64,000 nucleotides of DNA from Nemertoderma westbladi (Eukaryota > Xenacoelomorpha > Nemertodermatida > Nemertodermatidae), in assembly GCA_032718475.1 (NCBI GenBank), contig JAUCBJ010008047.1, positions 1 through 64,000 on the forward strand, given 5' to 3'. Under the pieces are notes generated by a model that searched no databases, was not told where the DNA came from, and was given only the letters and a program-made list of their open reading frames with translations. The position numbers were made by a program, and so were the translations under genes. Below, piece after piece: positions 45,540 through 55,293 of this stretch (position 1 is the stretch's first letter; each line of letters begins with the position of its first letter).

Positions 45540-45665
45540 TATAGAATTATATTCCCTAAATGCCGTGGATTTTCAAAATTTTATTTTATTCGAATTAACT
45601 TTGTAAAGATTGCTTTGAGTTCTCATTAGTATTGGTTCTATCTATTGTGTATCTATCGGTCAAGT

Positions 45666-45757
45666 GGTTCAGTAGCTCAGTTGGTAGAGCGTTGGAAATT
45701 ATATGTGTAGTAGGTATCGAGTTCGAATCCTAGTAAGTGCGAATTATTTTTTGTGCA
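45666..45757 (+). promoter_or_regulatory. tRNA-like Pol III unit inside the LTR of element C
   Basis: TAGCTCAGTTGGTAGAGCG is a textbook tRNA D-arm and A box, and GAGTTCGAATCC a textbook B box, at tRNA spacing. A T6 run about 20 nt after the B box could end Pol III transcription. The D-stem pairs (GCTC/GAGC), but the acceptor, anticodon and T stems do not, so it is tRNA-derived and not a working tRNA. The 3' LTR has the same unit at 60724-60815. Confidence 0.65.
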
Positions 45758-45908
45758 GAATTTCAACTCATTTAAATTAACCGCTACAAATTAATTGCAT
45801 TTGTCTGTACCAATGAGACTGTAGTTATTTGATTGTAACCAATGTCGTGCAAGTTATATATTAGCTGGACCAATAGCTATCTTTAAAACCTTGTTAGAAC
45901 TCATAGAA

Positions 45909-45930
45909 CAATCGAGAATTTTCTCGATTG
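45909..45930. repeat. Palindrome upstream of the LTR TATA box
   Basis: CAATCGAGAA-TT-TTCTCGATTG is a 10-bp inverted repeat with a 2-nt centre. It sits about 20 bp upstream of the TATA box and is preserved at 60966-60987 in the 3' LTR. It could be a binding site for a dimeric transcription factor. Confidence 0.6.
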
Positions 45931-45948
45931 ATTGCGGCACAAATTTAG

Positions 45949-45958
45949 TATATAAAGG
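45949..45958 (+). promoter_or_regulatory. LTR TATA box of element C
   Basis: TATATAAAGG, followed 97 bp later by AATAAA (46046-46051). A Pol II start near 45980 and cleavage after about 46065 would give a short R region. The 3' LTR repeats this with TATATAAAGG at 61006 and AATAAA at 61131. Confidence 0.65.
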
Positions 45959-47470
45959 TGCGATTCGTTCATTAGTTATCTAATCTACTCAATCTTATAT
46001 TTCATTTATTCTCAGATTACATTGTATTATAATTGTATCTTTTGTAATAAAAGTCAAAAATACTAGTCACATCTCAGCTTTTCTATCTGTTTTACCATGG
46101 TCTCACTACGGTGAACAAACTCAGGGACAGGATGGCCGGCTAGAGATCGGGCCGCAGCAATGAACGGGAACATCACGGGAATGTAGACGAGAGACAACCC
46201 GCAATACCATCTAGTGTTATTCGCCCATCGCCTGAAAGGTTAGACAGCGTTCGATCCTTGCTACCTAAGTATAAGACCAAAAGATCAAAGGTAGACGTAG
46301 TGACACGCTGTAAGCCCAAAATTACATCATAGGGACTGTACTGTCTTGATTCAGGGAAAACCGCAGTAGACCTTCATATTCCTACGGGGGGAGGAGAGAG
46401 AGCAGATACTAGTACGCAGATAGGACGTAGGCACACCGGTACAAGGCATACACATTGGTTAGGGTGCAGCAAACTGTACGCTTAACTCTTGCTAAGTACA
46501 GGTGTGTGTGCGACTATTTGCAGTACGACCGTGTCTATTACATCAGAACTTGTAGGCTAGGGGGTTGCTGTGTTTTCACCTGAATTGGGATTGTACCGTT
46601 CAGGCGGTAGGGCAGTTTACGCTAGGCGCAAATAAATTGAGGCTATCAGGGATATACTAACATCTACCGTGTCCCCGCCAACGCCCTAATAGGAAGTTAC
46701 CCGGACTACCTGGGTGACTAAAATTCTAGATAGGAACCAGGATAGCTATTAGTACCCGTACGCCTACAGTAGTAAACTAACACATCTCTTCTTAGTATCA
46801 GGGACCTGGTACCTAAAATTGCCGAATTCTGGGCGTAGTATTAACCTTATGCCTGAATTTGAGTCCTGGAAATACGCAAGAGGGGAAGGAACCTTATCAT
46901 TCGTGAGTATTGGACCTACAAGTTATAAAATTAGAATATTCGTAAAATGCACACCGTACCCAGTAATTATATATGTGAAGGAGCAAAACTGTTTTGACCA
47001 TTCAGAATTAACACACGCGCGTTAGAAATTATTAACACCTCAAAATATATAAAATTAACTTTCGTCCTTACTGCACTTTGCTCGCTAGTTAGACATCTCC
47101 AAATCTGCTCTATACCTAGCTAGCGTCCCTTTGCCCAACCATATAAATCACACCGCGGCAAAGTATACGAGCCCCTTAGTCCGTCAGTGAGTCAGCCTGA
47201 TTTTAGGATTCGCTGCGCGGGATTTTGTTTTATCGAAGTTTGTCTGCTCGTAGACTGTTTTCTGCCTCACCGGTTAAAAGAGATCGATACTGCAATATAT
47301 TCGCTTACTTGGGGTTTACTGTTTTGGTGAGAAGGTCGGATTTATGATTTGATTTACAAACTTTACAGTAGGATATTGCAGGTATTGTTACCGTTTCTTC
47401 CGATAGTAGGAATAGGCGTATCTCTCCAATTTAGTAGGAATATGATTATTTTAACATATTTCCTAATTTA

Positions 47471-48279
47471 GTAGGAATATGTTTTACTGAACTACGGTTC
47501 GGTAGGACTAAAGTTATTTGAAAATTTTGTATTTTGAGGTAAAAGTTTGTATTTGATTAGCTAAGTGCTAATTTTTTGAAATAAAATTTGATTTGAACCG
47601 CGTGTAAAATATTTTTGGAATTGAATACCGGTGTTTAAAAAGGGTTTAAATACCATATTGTACCGGTACAAAATTTTTCGTAAAGTAAAACCTAACTCTT
47701 TTGTTTTTCAGGATTCAGAACTCATTTCTAGACTGTAACGGGAGCAAGACCGTGTTTAGCAAGTTTGGGAGATAGATAACTCAACAACTTTGGTTGGGAA
47801 AATCGCGTTTCGTCCGCAACGTTAAAAACGGAAAGGTTCACGTCCGGTTTGTATCTGGGAATCTGTTTTTCTGGAGAATTATTGGAGTGGGTGAGTTCGA
47901 AAAGTTGCATAAATAAGTTAGGCATTACCGTATTAGTTAAAATTATTGTGGGTTCCACTGTCTCAAGTATTTATGCATTCCGTATGATTTCTTTGTTCAT
48001 TGCTGAATTAGTCCGTATTATTGTATTTAATTTACCTTTTGATAACGCATATCGTTATCCGATTTATTTGTTATAAAATTGGCCGCTAGGCTAATTTTAT
48101 TATATACTTATTCCGTGACATTTATTTGCTGTAAAATTGGCCGTTTAGGCTAATTTTATCCATCTGCTATAAAATCGGCCGGTAGGCTAATTTTATATGA
48201 CTGTAATTAGTACCGTTTTATACAAATACGGTAAACTCGATACTTTGACACTCACTTCACTTGACTTACAACTACCGAA
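47471..48279 (+). other. Leader (5' UTR) of BEL element C
   Basis: Non-coding between the 5' LTR and the gag ATG (ACCGAAATGAGTGAC context). It contains three stem-loops just before gag. I see no obvious TGG-starting primer-binding site at its start, so the tRNA primer is unknown. Confidence 0.6.
48075..48194 (+). repeat. Three stem-loops AAAATYGGCC/GGCTAATTTT before gag
   Basis: AAAATTGGCC-GCTA-GGCTAATTTT (48075-48098), the same stem with a 5-nt loop (48133-48157), and AAAATCGGCC-GGTA-GGCTAATTTT (48171-48194). Stems are about 10 bp; the C in the third is compensated by a G-C/G-T-tolerant pairing only in part. Repeated hairpins just upstream of gag resemble the location of retroviral packaging signals; that role is inferred. 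Confidence 0.7.
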
Positions 48280-51200
48280 ATGAGTGACAAACAAGACTAT
48301 ACGAAGAATACACAAACCGACTATGACTCGTGTGACGGAGATAAGTCAGCAGCGGAAGAACAACAGGGGAAGACTCGCGAGCCTACCGAACCTACACCGT
48401 GTGCGTCACCAGTACATCCAACGGGAGTACCGGATGCCGTAGTACGAGGCGACGGCAGGACCGAGGACTTTCTAACTGTTCCGCAACCTAGATATAGGGA
48501 AACGGAAATGGTAAGTTCAGCAGGAAGCACAGAAAGTGTGGTTAGAAGCGTCGGTGGATACATGGCGCATATAACCAGGAGTATTGGAGAAGGCCAACGC
48601 ATATTAGACGGGTTGACCGCTCCGATGTCTCGATTCGAGTTCTACACCCTCCAGGTTAGAGTACAGAGTAAAGTATATAAGTCCGTAGATAATCTAGTTG
48701 GCCTACAAGATCTAGCTAGACAGAGACAGGACATGGATACTCAACTTAGAATCCTCGAGAAACTAATGATCACTAGAGAGAAACTGATTCAGTTTAAGTC
48801 GACGATTAGACAGATACAACAGGAACAAGCGGACCAGTTGTTAGGTGAGTCAGTTTCGGACGAATTATTACAACCCGAGGAAGAACAGGAATTGTACCGA
48901 CTGGATGGACAATTGAAACATCTGACGGACCACTTACGCATGTGCGGCGAAGACGTCGGCGATTTGGAAACCGTGCCGGAATACACGAGGGAAACTTCAT
49001 TCGCACAAATCGAATCGGCACCGGGAATACTAAATCAATCATTGGTAAGTATTCGTAGCGAAATCTGCGAAGGAAGTATAGTCACGTCAGAAGTTGCTCG
49101 ACAACAGCAGCAGTTCTACAGACAGCAACACGAGATAGAAGAACAAGCTCAACTTCTAATGATACAAACAGCAGTAGAGGAAGAGAAAATACGTGTTGCG
49201 AATGTAGCGAGAATCTCTCATCTGCAGGAACAAGCCGAACTCGAAGCGGCCGAAATGGAAAGGTTAGAGTTGGACATTGCCCAACAAGCGGCAACGGCCG
49301 AGTTAGCGCAACGAACGGCAACAGCCGAGTTAGAGCGACAAACGGCAGCGGCAGCGGCCGAGTTAGAGCGACAAACGGCAGCGGCCGAGTTAGAGCGACA
49401 AACGGCTGCGGCAGAGTTAGAGCGACAAACGGCTGCGGCAGAGTTAGAGCGACAAAGAGTAGTTTCGGAAGCCAGAGTCGAGATGAAGACACGGCAAATA
49501 AAAGCCCAACAAGCGATACGACAAGCAGAGTTCGAGGCGCAACAACAACAAACGGAACAACGAGAAAAGGAAGTTAAACTTCGTTTCGAACTTGAGAAGA
49601 GGGCGAGAGAATTAGCCGAAACTAAGGAAAATCTGGATCTTCTAGCCCGCGATCGATCGATGAGATCTCGCGACGGACATGATTTGGACCAGTTAGAGGT
49701 AAGACATCGCCAAATTCAGGAACGGAAGAAGGAAGGAAGCGTAGGAGCACCCGGACGGGAACGACAATTAGTAAAAGACGTGTGTCAACGATTCCCACAG
49801 GTAACTCATATGTTTGCACCGGTTACGACTAAGGAACCTGTTTCGATTGCGGGTAGTAGTGATATTTCTCCTATCCATGGTGCGACGGAACACAGGTTTG
49901 TTATTCCGGACAAGTTTACACCGCCAAGAGCAACGTCGTCGCCTATTCCGAGAGTCAAGGTAAGTAACCCACCGATTACAGATCGTAGTAGTTTATTGAC
50001 CGGACCTGCGCTACTGACGACAAAACAGGTGAGTCCACCTTTGACGCCTAAACCCGTTACACATTACGCTTACCCAATGACGTTTCGACCTACAAGGCCA
50101 GTTGTTTCAAATGCTGTCATTCGCCCACCGGTTCAGTTTACATCGCAATCTACGACTTCGAGGAAGACTTGTGAGCCTACCGAACAACGGAGAACAGTGG
50201 AGACGCGACCATTCAACCAGTTTACATCGCAATCTACGACTTCGAGGAAGACTTGTGAGCCTACCGAACAACGGAGAACAGTGGAGACGCGACCGTTCAA
50301 CCAGTTTACATCGCAATCTACGACTTCGAGGAAGACTTGTGAGCCTACCGAACAACGGAGATCAGTGGACGATGTTCCGAAACGAGCCGTTAGAATTCGA
50401 ACGACGCAACGGACGCGAGCACGTCGACCACCATATCCAGATGATAGTAGTACTTCGAGCGAATCGGATTACCCGAAACGCGAGGTATTTAGAACAGGGG
50501 CGGCCGATGAATATAAACGCGAGCGTTCAGACAACTCCTTTGCAGACAATCCTCCACAGAATACACCAACACAGAAGGCGTTACAACCAACGGACGCAAT
50601 TAGTACACAACAGTTCGCCGACATTCTGCGACCAGTTGTCAACAAGTTGGCTCAGATCGAGGAGCGTCTGGAGGAAGTTCAAACCGATAGTTCGAGGAAC
50701 ACCGAATTCGAACACAATAGACACCCGAAGGCACCACAAAGACCGGTACCTTCAAACCCCACATCGTATCAGGGAAAAGCGCCTAGAAGGGAGAACATCA
50801 ACCAGGTTACCAACCAAGGACGCGAAACTCTGAACGTTGCCGAGGAGATAGCGAAATTCGCAGCCAGACAGGGATTGCCGGTACAACAACCACCGAAGTT
50901 CTCCGGTAGCTCAAAACACTGGCATACCTTCGTAGACTATATTGAATCCCAGATCGCCGTGTGCGCCTTTACATCACGAGAGAAGTTCAATTACTTGCTC
51001 CAAACGTTGTCAGGAGAACCTAAACGTTTGGCGGAGACTTTCGTCGGTGTACCAGACGCTTTCGAACTAGCGTACGATCGTTTGACTTCGATATACGGAG
51101 GTACAGTGAGTATGGCCAGGTCAGTAATAGAAGAACTCTGTAAGGGAGGGGCTATCACTAAACCCGTCGACTTACTAAAACTAGCTGACGAAATCAAGAA

Positions 51201-54200
51201 CGCTATCACTACCTTAAGATCAATTGGACAACTTGATTACGGGAATACCCCTACAGTCCTATTAAAGATAATAGGACGACTCCACCATCGACTTCGTCGG
51301 GAGTGGAGGAAGGTCGAATACCAGCGAGAGGAGCGAGGAGGATTCCTGAAATTAGAAGATGTGTACCTTTTAATATCCAGGGAGGCGGTAGTAGAAACTC
51401 GATCTAACTATACCGACCAGCACATCGTGGCAGAAGGAATCACACTGCCATCCTCCAACCGACAAAAACCCCAGACAACATCCACAAAGACGGCCACTTA
51501 CGCCACACCGACGGAATCACGACAATTCTCAGACGGTAATAGAGTATCTGCGCCCATTGGGACGAAACAGACGAGACAGCAACTCAGCGCCGACTTCAAC
51601 GGCTGCCAATACTGCGAACATTTAGGTAAGCGGTATATTGGTCACAAGTTACGAGGTTGTCGACAATTTCGCGAGTTGAACTCAGAAGAACGACGGCTGC
51701 AGATACGGCCACTGGACTCTTGTTGGCGGTGTACGCGACACGGACACGTCCGTAAGGATTGCCCAAATACCGACACTTGTCCATCCTGTGGACGCAACCA
51801 CGACGGTCTGCTCCACACAGACAGCCACACGCCGACGAAACGCTTCGCCAGGGAACACCCGGAAGCAGCAGCGAGATGTGATGCGGCTTACCGAAAACGA
51901 GAATCGAAAACGACTCCGACTTTCGTGACCCATATAGAGGATTGCTTTTCAGAACAATCCGGATCGTCGGACGAAGAATCAGACGACGACGAATATTCTA
52001 ATGGAGACGAACAACCGTCAATCGCGCTCCTGACCACTGACCAACTGAAGGGATTCAGTGTAATCCCGATTAAAGTTACTGGCACAAAAGGGAGTAAGAG
52101 GATTTACGCGATTCTAGACTCAGCCTCATCTCACAGTTACGTGGATGAAAAGATAGCTGACGTCGTAACGGATCTCAGACAAGGTAAACACGTCAGTTAT
52201 ACAGTAAGTAGTATGCACGGCCAGCGTGCAATACCAGTGACACGAGTTAAGTTGGACTTAGACTCTCTTCTTCCAAAATCGCAACACAGCGAGAGGGAGA
52301 GGTCTTTGTTGCCCTTTAGAGATCTAACCTTTGCGGCCACGAAGGACTTTAGTAACCTACTAGGTCCAGTGCCGGAACAATCTCTGGAGGACCGTAAGTA
52401 TTTCAGACACCTTGGTGTACCCGAATGTCCTGTCAATTATAGATCGGTAGCAATGCTGATCGGGACGGACCAATTCAACCTACATCAGGTGTGGGAAACC
52501 AGACCATCGGCAGTTGTAGCAGGAAACGCATACGCCTGCAGAACGCCGATAGGGTGGTATACTCGAGCGCCTGTGCGCACACTAGACGTAAGTGACGAGG
52601 AAGACGATGTACAGAGTACATGTAGTTTATTAACTACAAATTCAATTCATTCCTTTTCACACGACGTGAACCATACTACACTACAGTCGACAAAACATGA
52701 CAGACGTGTAACTAGTATGATAAGTCACAAGGAGCAGCTAACCCACAAGGTGAGTTTAGAACTTGGGGAGAAGACGAGTCAGCTAGAGATTCCATCGACG
52801 ACAGATGATAGGCTTGCGAGTCTACCTACCCCAATAACCTCAACAGTGCCCGTCGATATCGACGATGACGCGTTGAAAATTCATCAGTTGGAACAAGCCG
52901 CCTTGGACAAAGAATTAACGGAGAAGACTATCAGGTGGTTAGAACAAGATACAGCTGAACCTGGTAGCTACGACCCTTGTATGTCGGAACAGGAGAAACA
53001 ATCTCTAAAGATCATGGAGGATACTATCCGACAGACGGAGGACGGACATTACGAGGTGGGTATGTTATGGCGTAGCCAAAGTCCTAAACTTATAAATAAC
53101 TACCCACTGGCTTTAAGACGTCTACACTCAATCCGACAACGTCTATTAAAGGACGAGAAAGCCCATCTGCAGTATAACACTCAGATGGAGACGTATTTGA
53201 CGAAGGGATACGCTATCCGAATGACTAACCCGGAGCGAGTGACCGACCAGACATACTACCTGCCACATCACTATGTGAGACATCCCGATAAACCAGACAA
53301 AGTACGTGTAGTCAATGACTGTGCGGCTCTGTTTGAGGGAATGTCCCTCAATAGTGAGTTGATGGATGGACCGAACATGAATAATTATCTTATGGGGGTG
53401 ATTATGCGCTTCCGTCAGCGTCAAGTAGCCTTTACTTGCGACGTTGAAGCGATGTTTCACCAAGTAAAAGCGTTAGAGCGAGACAGAGACAGTTTGCGGT
53501 TTCTCTGGTATCCGGAAGGGGACTTAAGTCTACCACCAGCGACTTACCAAATGCAAGTTCGCGTTTTCGGTGCCAGAGACAGCCCGAATTGTACGATGTA
53601 CGCCTTGAAGCAAGCCGCTAGAGATCAGAAACATCTGTATGACCCAGAGATAATTAGAATTGTAGAACGTGACTTTTACGTTGATGACGGTTTACAAAGT
53701 TGCGACACAGTAGAACGTGCTACAACAGTAGCACATCAATTACGGGACTGCTTGGCGAGCGGAGGTTTTAACCTCACCAAATTCGCCTCAAACAGTGCCG
53801 AATTAGTTGACTCATTCGGAACTACTGAGCGTGGAGGTGGTGACATAGACCTAGAGTTCGAACCACTACCGACGACTAAGGTGTTGGGGCTCTTTTGGGA
53901 CCCAAACACAGACAACTTTCGAGTGAAGGTGAGACTGGACAGTCAAGGAAACACACTGACCAAGAGATCATGCTTGTCAAAGTTGAGCCGATTGTTCGAC
54001 CCGTTAGGATTCATCAGTCCAGTGATACTGCAAGCCCGCATTTATATGCGCAGTATATGGAAGGATGGACTAACGTGGGACGAGCCGATCTCATCAGATC
54101 AAGTGGACTTATGGAAGACCTGGGAGGCGGAATTGTCTTCGTTAGAGGATTATTCCATACCCAGGGTTTACTTTCCATTACAGAGTACATTTCCTGACAA

Positions 54201-55293
54201 CTTGGAACTACACTGTTTTTCCGACGCCAGTGACAACGGGTTTGGTGTGGCAGCGTATTTGCGCAGACAAGTAGAATCAGACGAGTTCGATGTTTCGCTC
54301 ATTACTTCTAAGGCTAAGACCATGCCTACTAAGTATATGACGACACCACGAGCCGAGCTACAAGCCGCGACCCTGTCAACCACCATCGTGAACCTCATAC
54401 AGACAGAACTACAGTCGAGTTTACAGATATTTTATTGGACTGACGCGACGTTGGTTTTATTTTACATAAACAACGACACACTCGAATTCAAGACATTCGT
54501 AGCTAACCGTCGCGCAGAGATTCTAGACCGTTCGATAAAAGAGGATTGGCGACATTGTCCCGGACCACAAAACCCAGCTGATATTGCGTCGCGAGGAATG
54601 ATGCCTGAGGAATTCTGTAAACCGGAGAACAAAGAGTTTTGGCAACACGGACCCCAGTTCTTGCAGAAATCGACACAAGATTGGCCTCCGTTATACGACA
54701 ACAAGTCCAACACCATTCCTAAGGACGCCGAAATCAAGAAACCAAAAAAGGGGAAGACAAAGAAAAGGACGACAGCGACAAAACTCAAGAAAAAACCGAA
54801 GGCGAAATGGAAGGATATAACTTCAAAGGTCAAGAGAGGAAGACTTGCGAGCCTTTCTACACCAGACATATCGCCAGACGGTCAACCAGACACGTTACCA
54901 GACGATCAACCAGATACGTTACTAGACAGTCAACCAGGCATTCTACTAGACGTTAGTAACGCACTGACAAACAGTAAAGCCGCAGTTTCCCTATTGGAGC
55001 GGCCTTCTATTGACAAACAACCAGATACGTTACCAGACGTATCGCCAGACACACTACTAGACAGTCGACTAGACACTAGTAATGTATTGACTAACAATAA
55101 AGCCGCAGTTTCCCTATTGGAGCGGCCTTGTATTGACAAACTACCAATTTTGACACACTTGAGCAACCATAAGCACGGTGAAACCTCATGTATTACAGAT
55201 GTGGGTAGTACCTACGCTAATGTAAATACAGGTGTTACTTTGCGCTCAAGAGACATACCGAACTTACAACCTACGTGTGAGACCTGGGATTAA
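48280..55293 (+). CDS. Gag-protease-RT-RNase H polyprotein of BEL element C
   Basis: An open frame of 2337 codons. A coiled coil (about residues 287-440, with repeats of ELERQTAAA) is followed by three 28-residue repeats (about 619-702) and a DUF1759-like gag core (about 874-941). The cysteine-rich nucleocapsid region (about 1109-1180) includes CWRCTRHGHVRKDC and CPSCGRNHDGLLH. The aspartic protease has LDSASS (Asp about 1280; SAS replaces the usual SGS/TGA). RT has YVDD at about 1800-1803, and RNase H begins near HCFSDASDNGFG. A lysine-rich stretch (KKPKKGKTKKRTTATKLKKK) and a 41-codon duplication lie in the linker before the integrase, which is in the next frame. It would package RNA, mature the particle and copy the genome in cytoplasmic particles. 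Confidence 0.92.
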   Translation: MSDKQDYTKNTQTDYDSCDGDKSAAEEQQGKTREPTEPTPCASPVHPTGVPDAVVRGDGRTEDFLTVPQPRYRETEMVSSAGSTESVVRSVGGYMAHITRSIGEGQRILDGLTAPMSRFEFYTLQVRVQSKVYKSVDNLVGLQDLARQRQDMDTQLRILEKLMITREKLIQFKSTIRQIQQEQADQLLGESVSDELLQPEEEQELYRLDGQLKHLTDHLRMCGEDVGDLETVPEYTRETSFAQIESAPGILNQSLVSIRSEICEGSIVTSEVARQQQQFYRQQHEIEEQAQLLMIQTAVEEEKIRVANVARISHLQEQAELEAAEMERLELDIAQQAATAELAQRTATAELERQTAAAAAELERQTAAAELERQTAAAELERQTAAAELERQRVVSEARVEMKTRQIKAQQAIRQAEFEAQQQQTEQREKEVKLRFELEKRARELAETKENLDLLARDRSMRSRDGHDLDQLEVRHRQIQERKKEGSVGAPGRERQLVKDVCQRFPQVTHMFAPVTTKEPVSIAGSSDISPIHGATEHRFVIPDKFTPPRATSSPIPRVKVSNPPITDRSSLLTGPALLTTKQVSPPLTPKPVTHYAYPMTFRPTRPVVSNAVIRPPVQFTSQSTTSRKTCEPTEQRRTVETRPFNQFTSQSTTSRKTCEPTEQRRTVETRPFNQFTSQSTTSRKTCEPTEQRRSVDDVPKRAVRIRTTQRTRARRPPYPDDSSTSSESDYPKREVFRTGAADEYKRERSDNSFADNPPQNTPTQKALQPTDAISTQQFADILRPVVNKLAQIEERLEEVQTDSSRNTEFEHNRHPKAPQRPVPSNPTSYQGKAPRRENINQVTNQGRETLNVAEEIAKFAARQGLPVQQPPKFSGSSKHWHTFVDYIESQIAVCAFTSREKFNYLLQTLSGEPKRLAETFVGVPDAFELAYDRLTSIYGGTVSMARSVIEELCKGGAITKPVDLLKLADEIKNAITTLRSIGQLDYGNTPTVLLKIIGRLHHRLRREWRKVEYQREERGGFLKLEDVYLLISREAVVETRSNYTDQHIVAEGITLPSSNRQKPQTTSTKTATYATPTESRQFSDGNRVSAPIGTKQTRQQLSADFNGCQYCEHLGKRYIGHKLRGCRQFRELNSEERRLQIRPLDSCWRCTRHGHVRKDCPNTDTCPSCGRNHDGLLHTDSHTPTKRFAREHPEAAARCDAAYRKRESKTTPTFVTHIEDCFSEQSGSSDEESDDDEYSNGDEQPSIALLTTDQLKGFSVIPIKVTGTKGSKRIYAILDSASSHSYVDEKIADVVTDLRQGKHVSYTVSSMHGQRAIPVTRVKLDLDSLLPKSQHSERERSLLPFRDLTFAATKDFSNLLGPVPEQSLEDRKYFRHLGVPECPVNYRSVAMLIGTDQFNLHQVWETRPSAVVAGNAYACRTPIGWYTRAPVRTLDVSDEEDDVQSTCSLLTTNSIHSFSHDVNHTTLQSTKHDRRVTSMISHKEQLTHKVSLELGEKTSQLEIPSTTDDRLASLPTPITSTVPVDIDDDALKIHQLEQAALDKELTEKTIRWLEQDTAEPGSYDPCMSEQEKQSLKIMEDTIRQTEDGHYEVGMLWRSQSPKLINNYPLALRRLHSIRQRLLKDEKAHLQYNTQMETYLTKGYAIRMTNPERVTDQTYYLPHHYVRHPDKPDKVRVVNDCAALFEGMSLNSELMDGPNMNNYLMGVIMRFRQRQVAFTCDVEAMFHQVKALERDRDSLRFLWYPEGDLSLPPATYQMQVRVFGARDSPNCTMYALKQAARDQKHLYDPEIIRIVERDFYVDDGLQSCDTVERATTVAHQLRDCLASGGFNLTKFASNSAELVDSFGTTERGGGDIDLEFEPLPTTKVLGLFWDPNTDNFRVKVRLDSQGNTLTKRSCLSKLSRLFDPLGFISPVILQARIYMRSIWKDGLTWDEPISSDQVDLWKTWEAELSSLEDYSIPRVYFPLQSTFPDNLELHCFSDASDNGFGVAAYLRRQVESDEFDVSLITSKAKTMPTKYMTTPRAELQAATLSTTIVNLIQTELQSSLQIFYWTDATLVLFYINNDTLEFKTFVANRRAEILDRSIKEDWRHCPGPQNPADIASRGMMPEEFCKPENKEFWQHGPQFLQKSTQDWPPLYDNKSNTIPKDAEIKKPKKGKTKKRTTATKLKKKPKAKWKDITSKVKRGRLASLSTPDISPDGQPDTLPDDQPDTLLDSQPGILLDVSNALTNSKAAVSLLERPSIDKQPDTLPDVSPDTLLDSRLDTSNVLTNNKAAVSLLERPCIDKLPILTHLSNHKHGETSCITDVGSTYANVNTGVTLRSRDIPNLQPTCETWD
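48508..53935 (+). promoter_or_regulatory. Consensus 5' splice sites within gag-pol of element C
   Basis: Exact MAG|GTRAGT sites have GT at 49960, 50029 and 52750. Near-consensus sites occur at 48511 (ATG|GTAAGT), about 49045 (TTG|GTAAGT), 53929 (AAG|GTGAGA) and 48845 (TAG|GTGAGT). All but the last fall between codons and encode V-S or V-R with AGT or AGA, the pattern seen in element A. Use as donors is not shown. Confidence 0.4.
50134..50385 (+). repeat. 84-bp coding repeat, three copies, in gag of element C
   Basis: Units start at 50134, 50218 and 50302 (84 bp apart), nearly identical, the third ending early. They encode a 28-residue segment starting QFTSQSTTSRKTCEPTEQRR. The high identity implies recent expansion. 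Each unit carries the GAAGACTTGTGAGCCT motif also found elsewhere in C. Confidence 0.92.
54949..55140 (+). repeat. 123-bp duplication before the integrase of element C
   Basis: AAAGCCGCAGTTTCCCTATT occurs at 54976 and 55099, 123 bp apart, within a tandem duplication that also carries CCAGATACGTTACCAGACG-like units. It is in frame in the linker after RNase H. Confidence 0.8.

Larger units (their letters stand above)
45540..47470 (+). mobile_element. 5' LTR of BEL element C
   Basis: Near-identical to 60596-62587. It starts TATAGAATTATATTCC; the left boundary is fixed by piggyBac copy 2 on one side and by the purine tract before the 3' LTR on the other. The ends are not the usual TG...CA. The right boundary is placed after CCTAATTTA and is uncertain by tens of bases because a 36-bp unit (TTAGTAGGAATATG...) is repeated there. 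It contains a tRNA-like Pol III unit, a palindrome, a TATA box and a polyadenylation signal. Confidence 0.8.

Noticed and set aside
45666-45740. Functional tRNA gene
   Set aside because: A and B boxes and the D stem fit, but the acceptor, anticodon and T stems do not pair, and it lies within both LTRs.
46819-47025. 68-codon ORF inside the LTR of element C
   Set aside because: It falls within the LTR; the 3' LTR copy has a 1-bp insertion that changes its C-terminus, so it is not conserved coding sequence.
55232-55293. Programmed frameshift between gag-pol and integrase of element C
   Set aside because: No slippery heptamer or evident stop-adjacent signal is seen in the overlap. Left as an open observation, not a feature.
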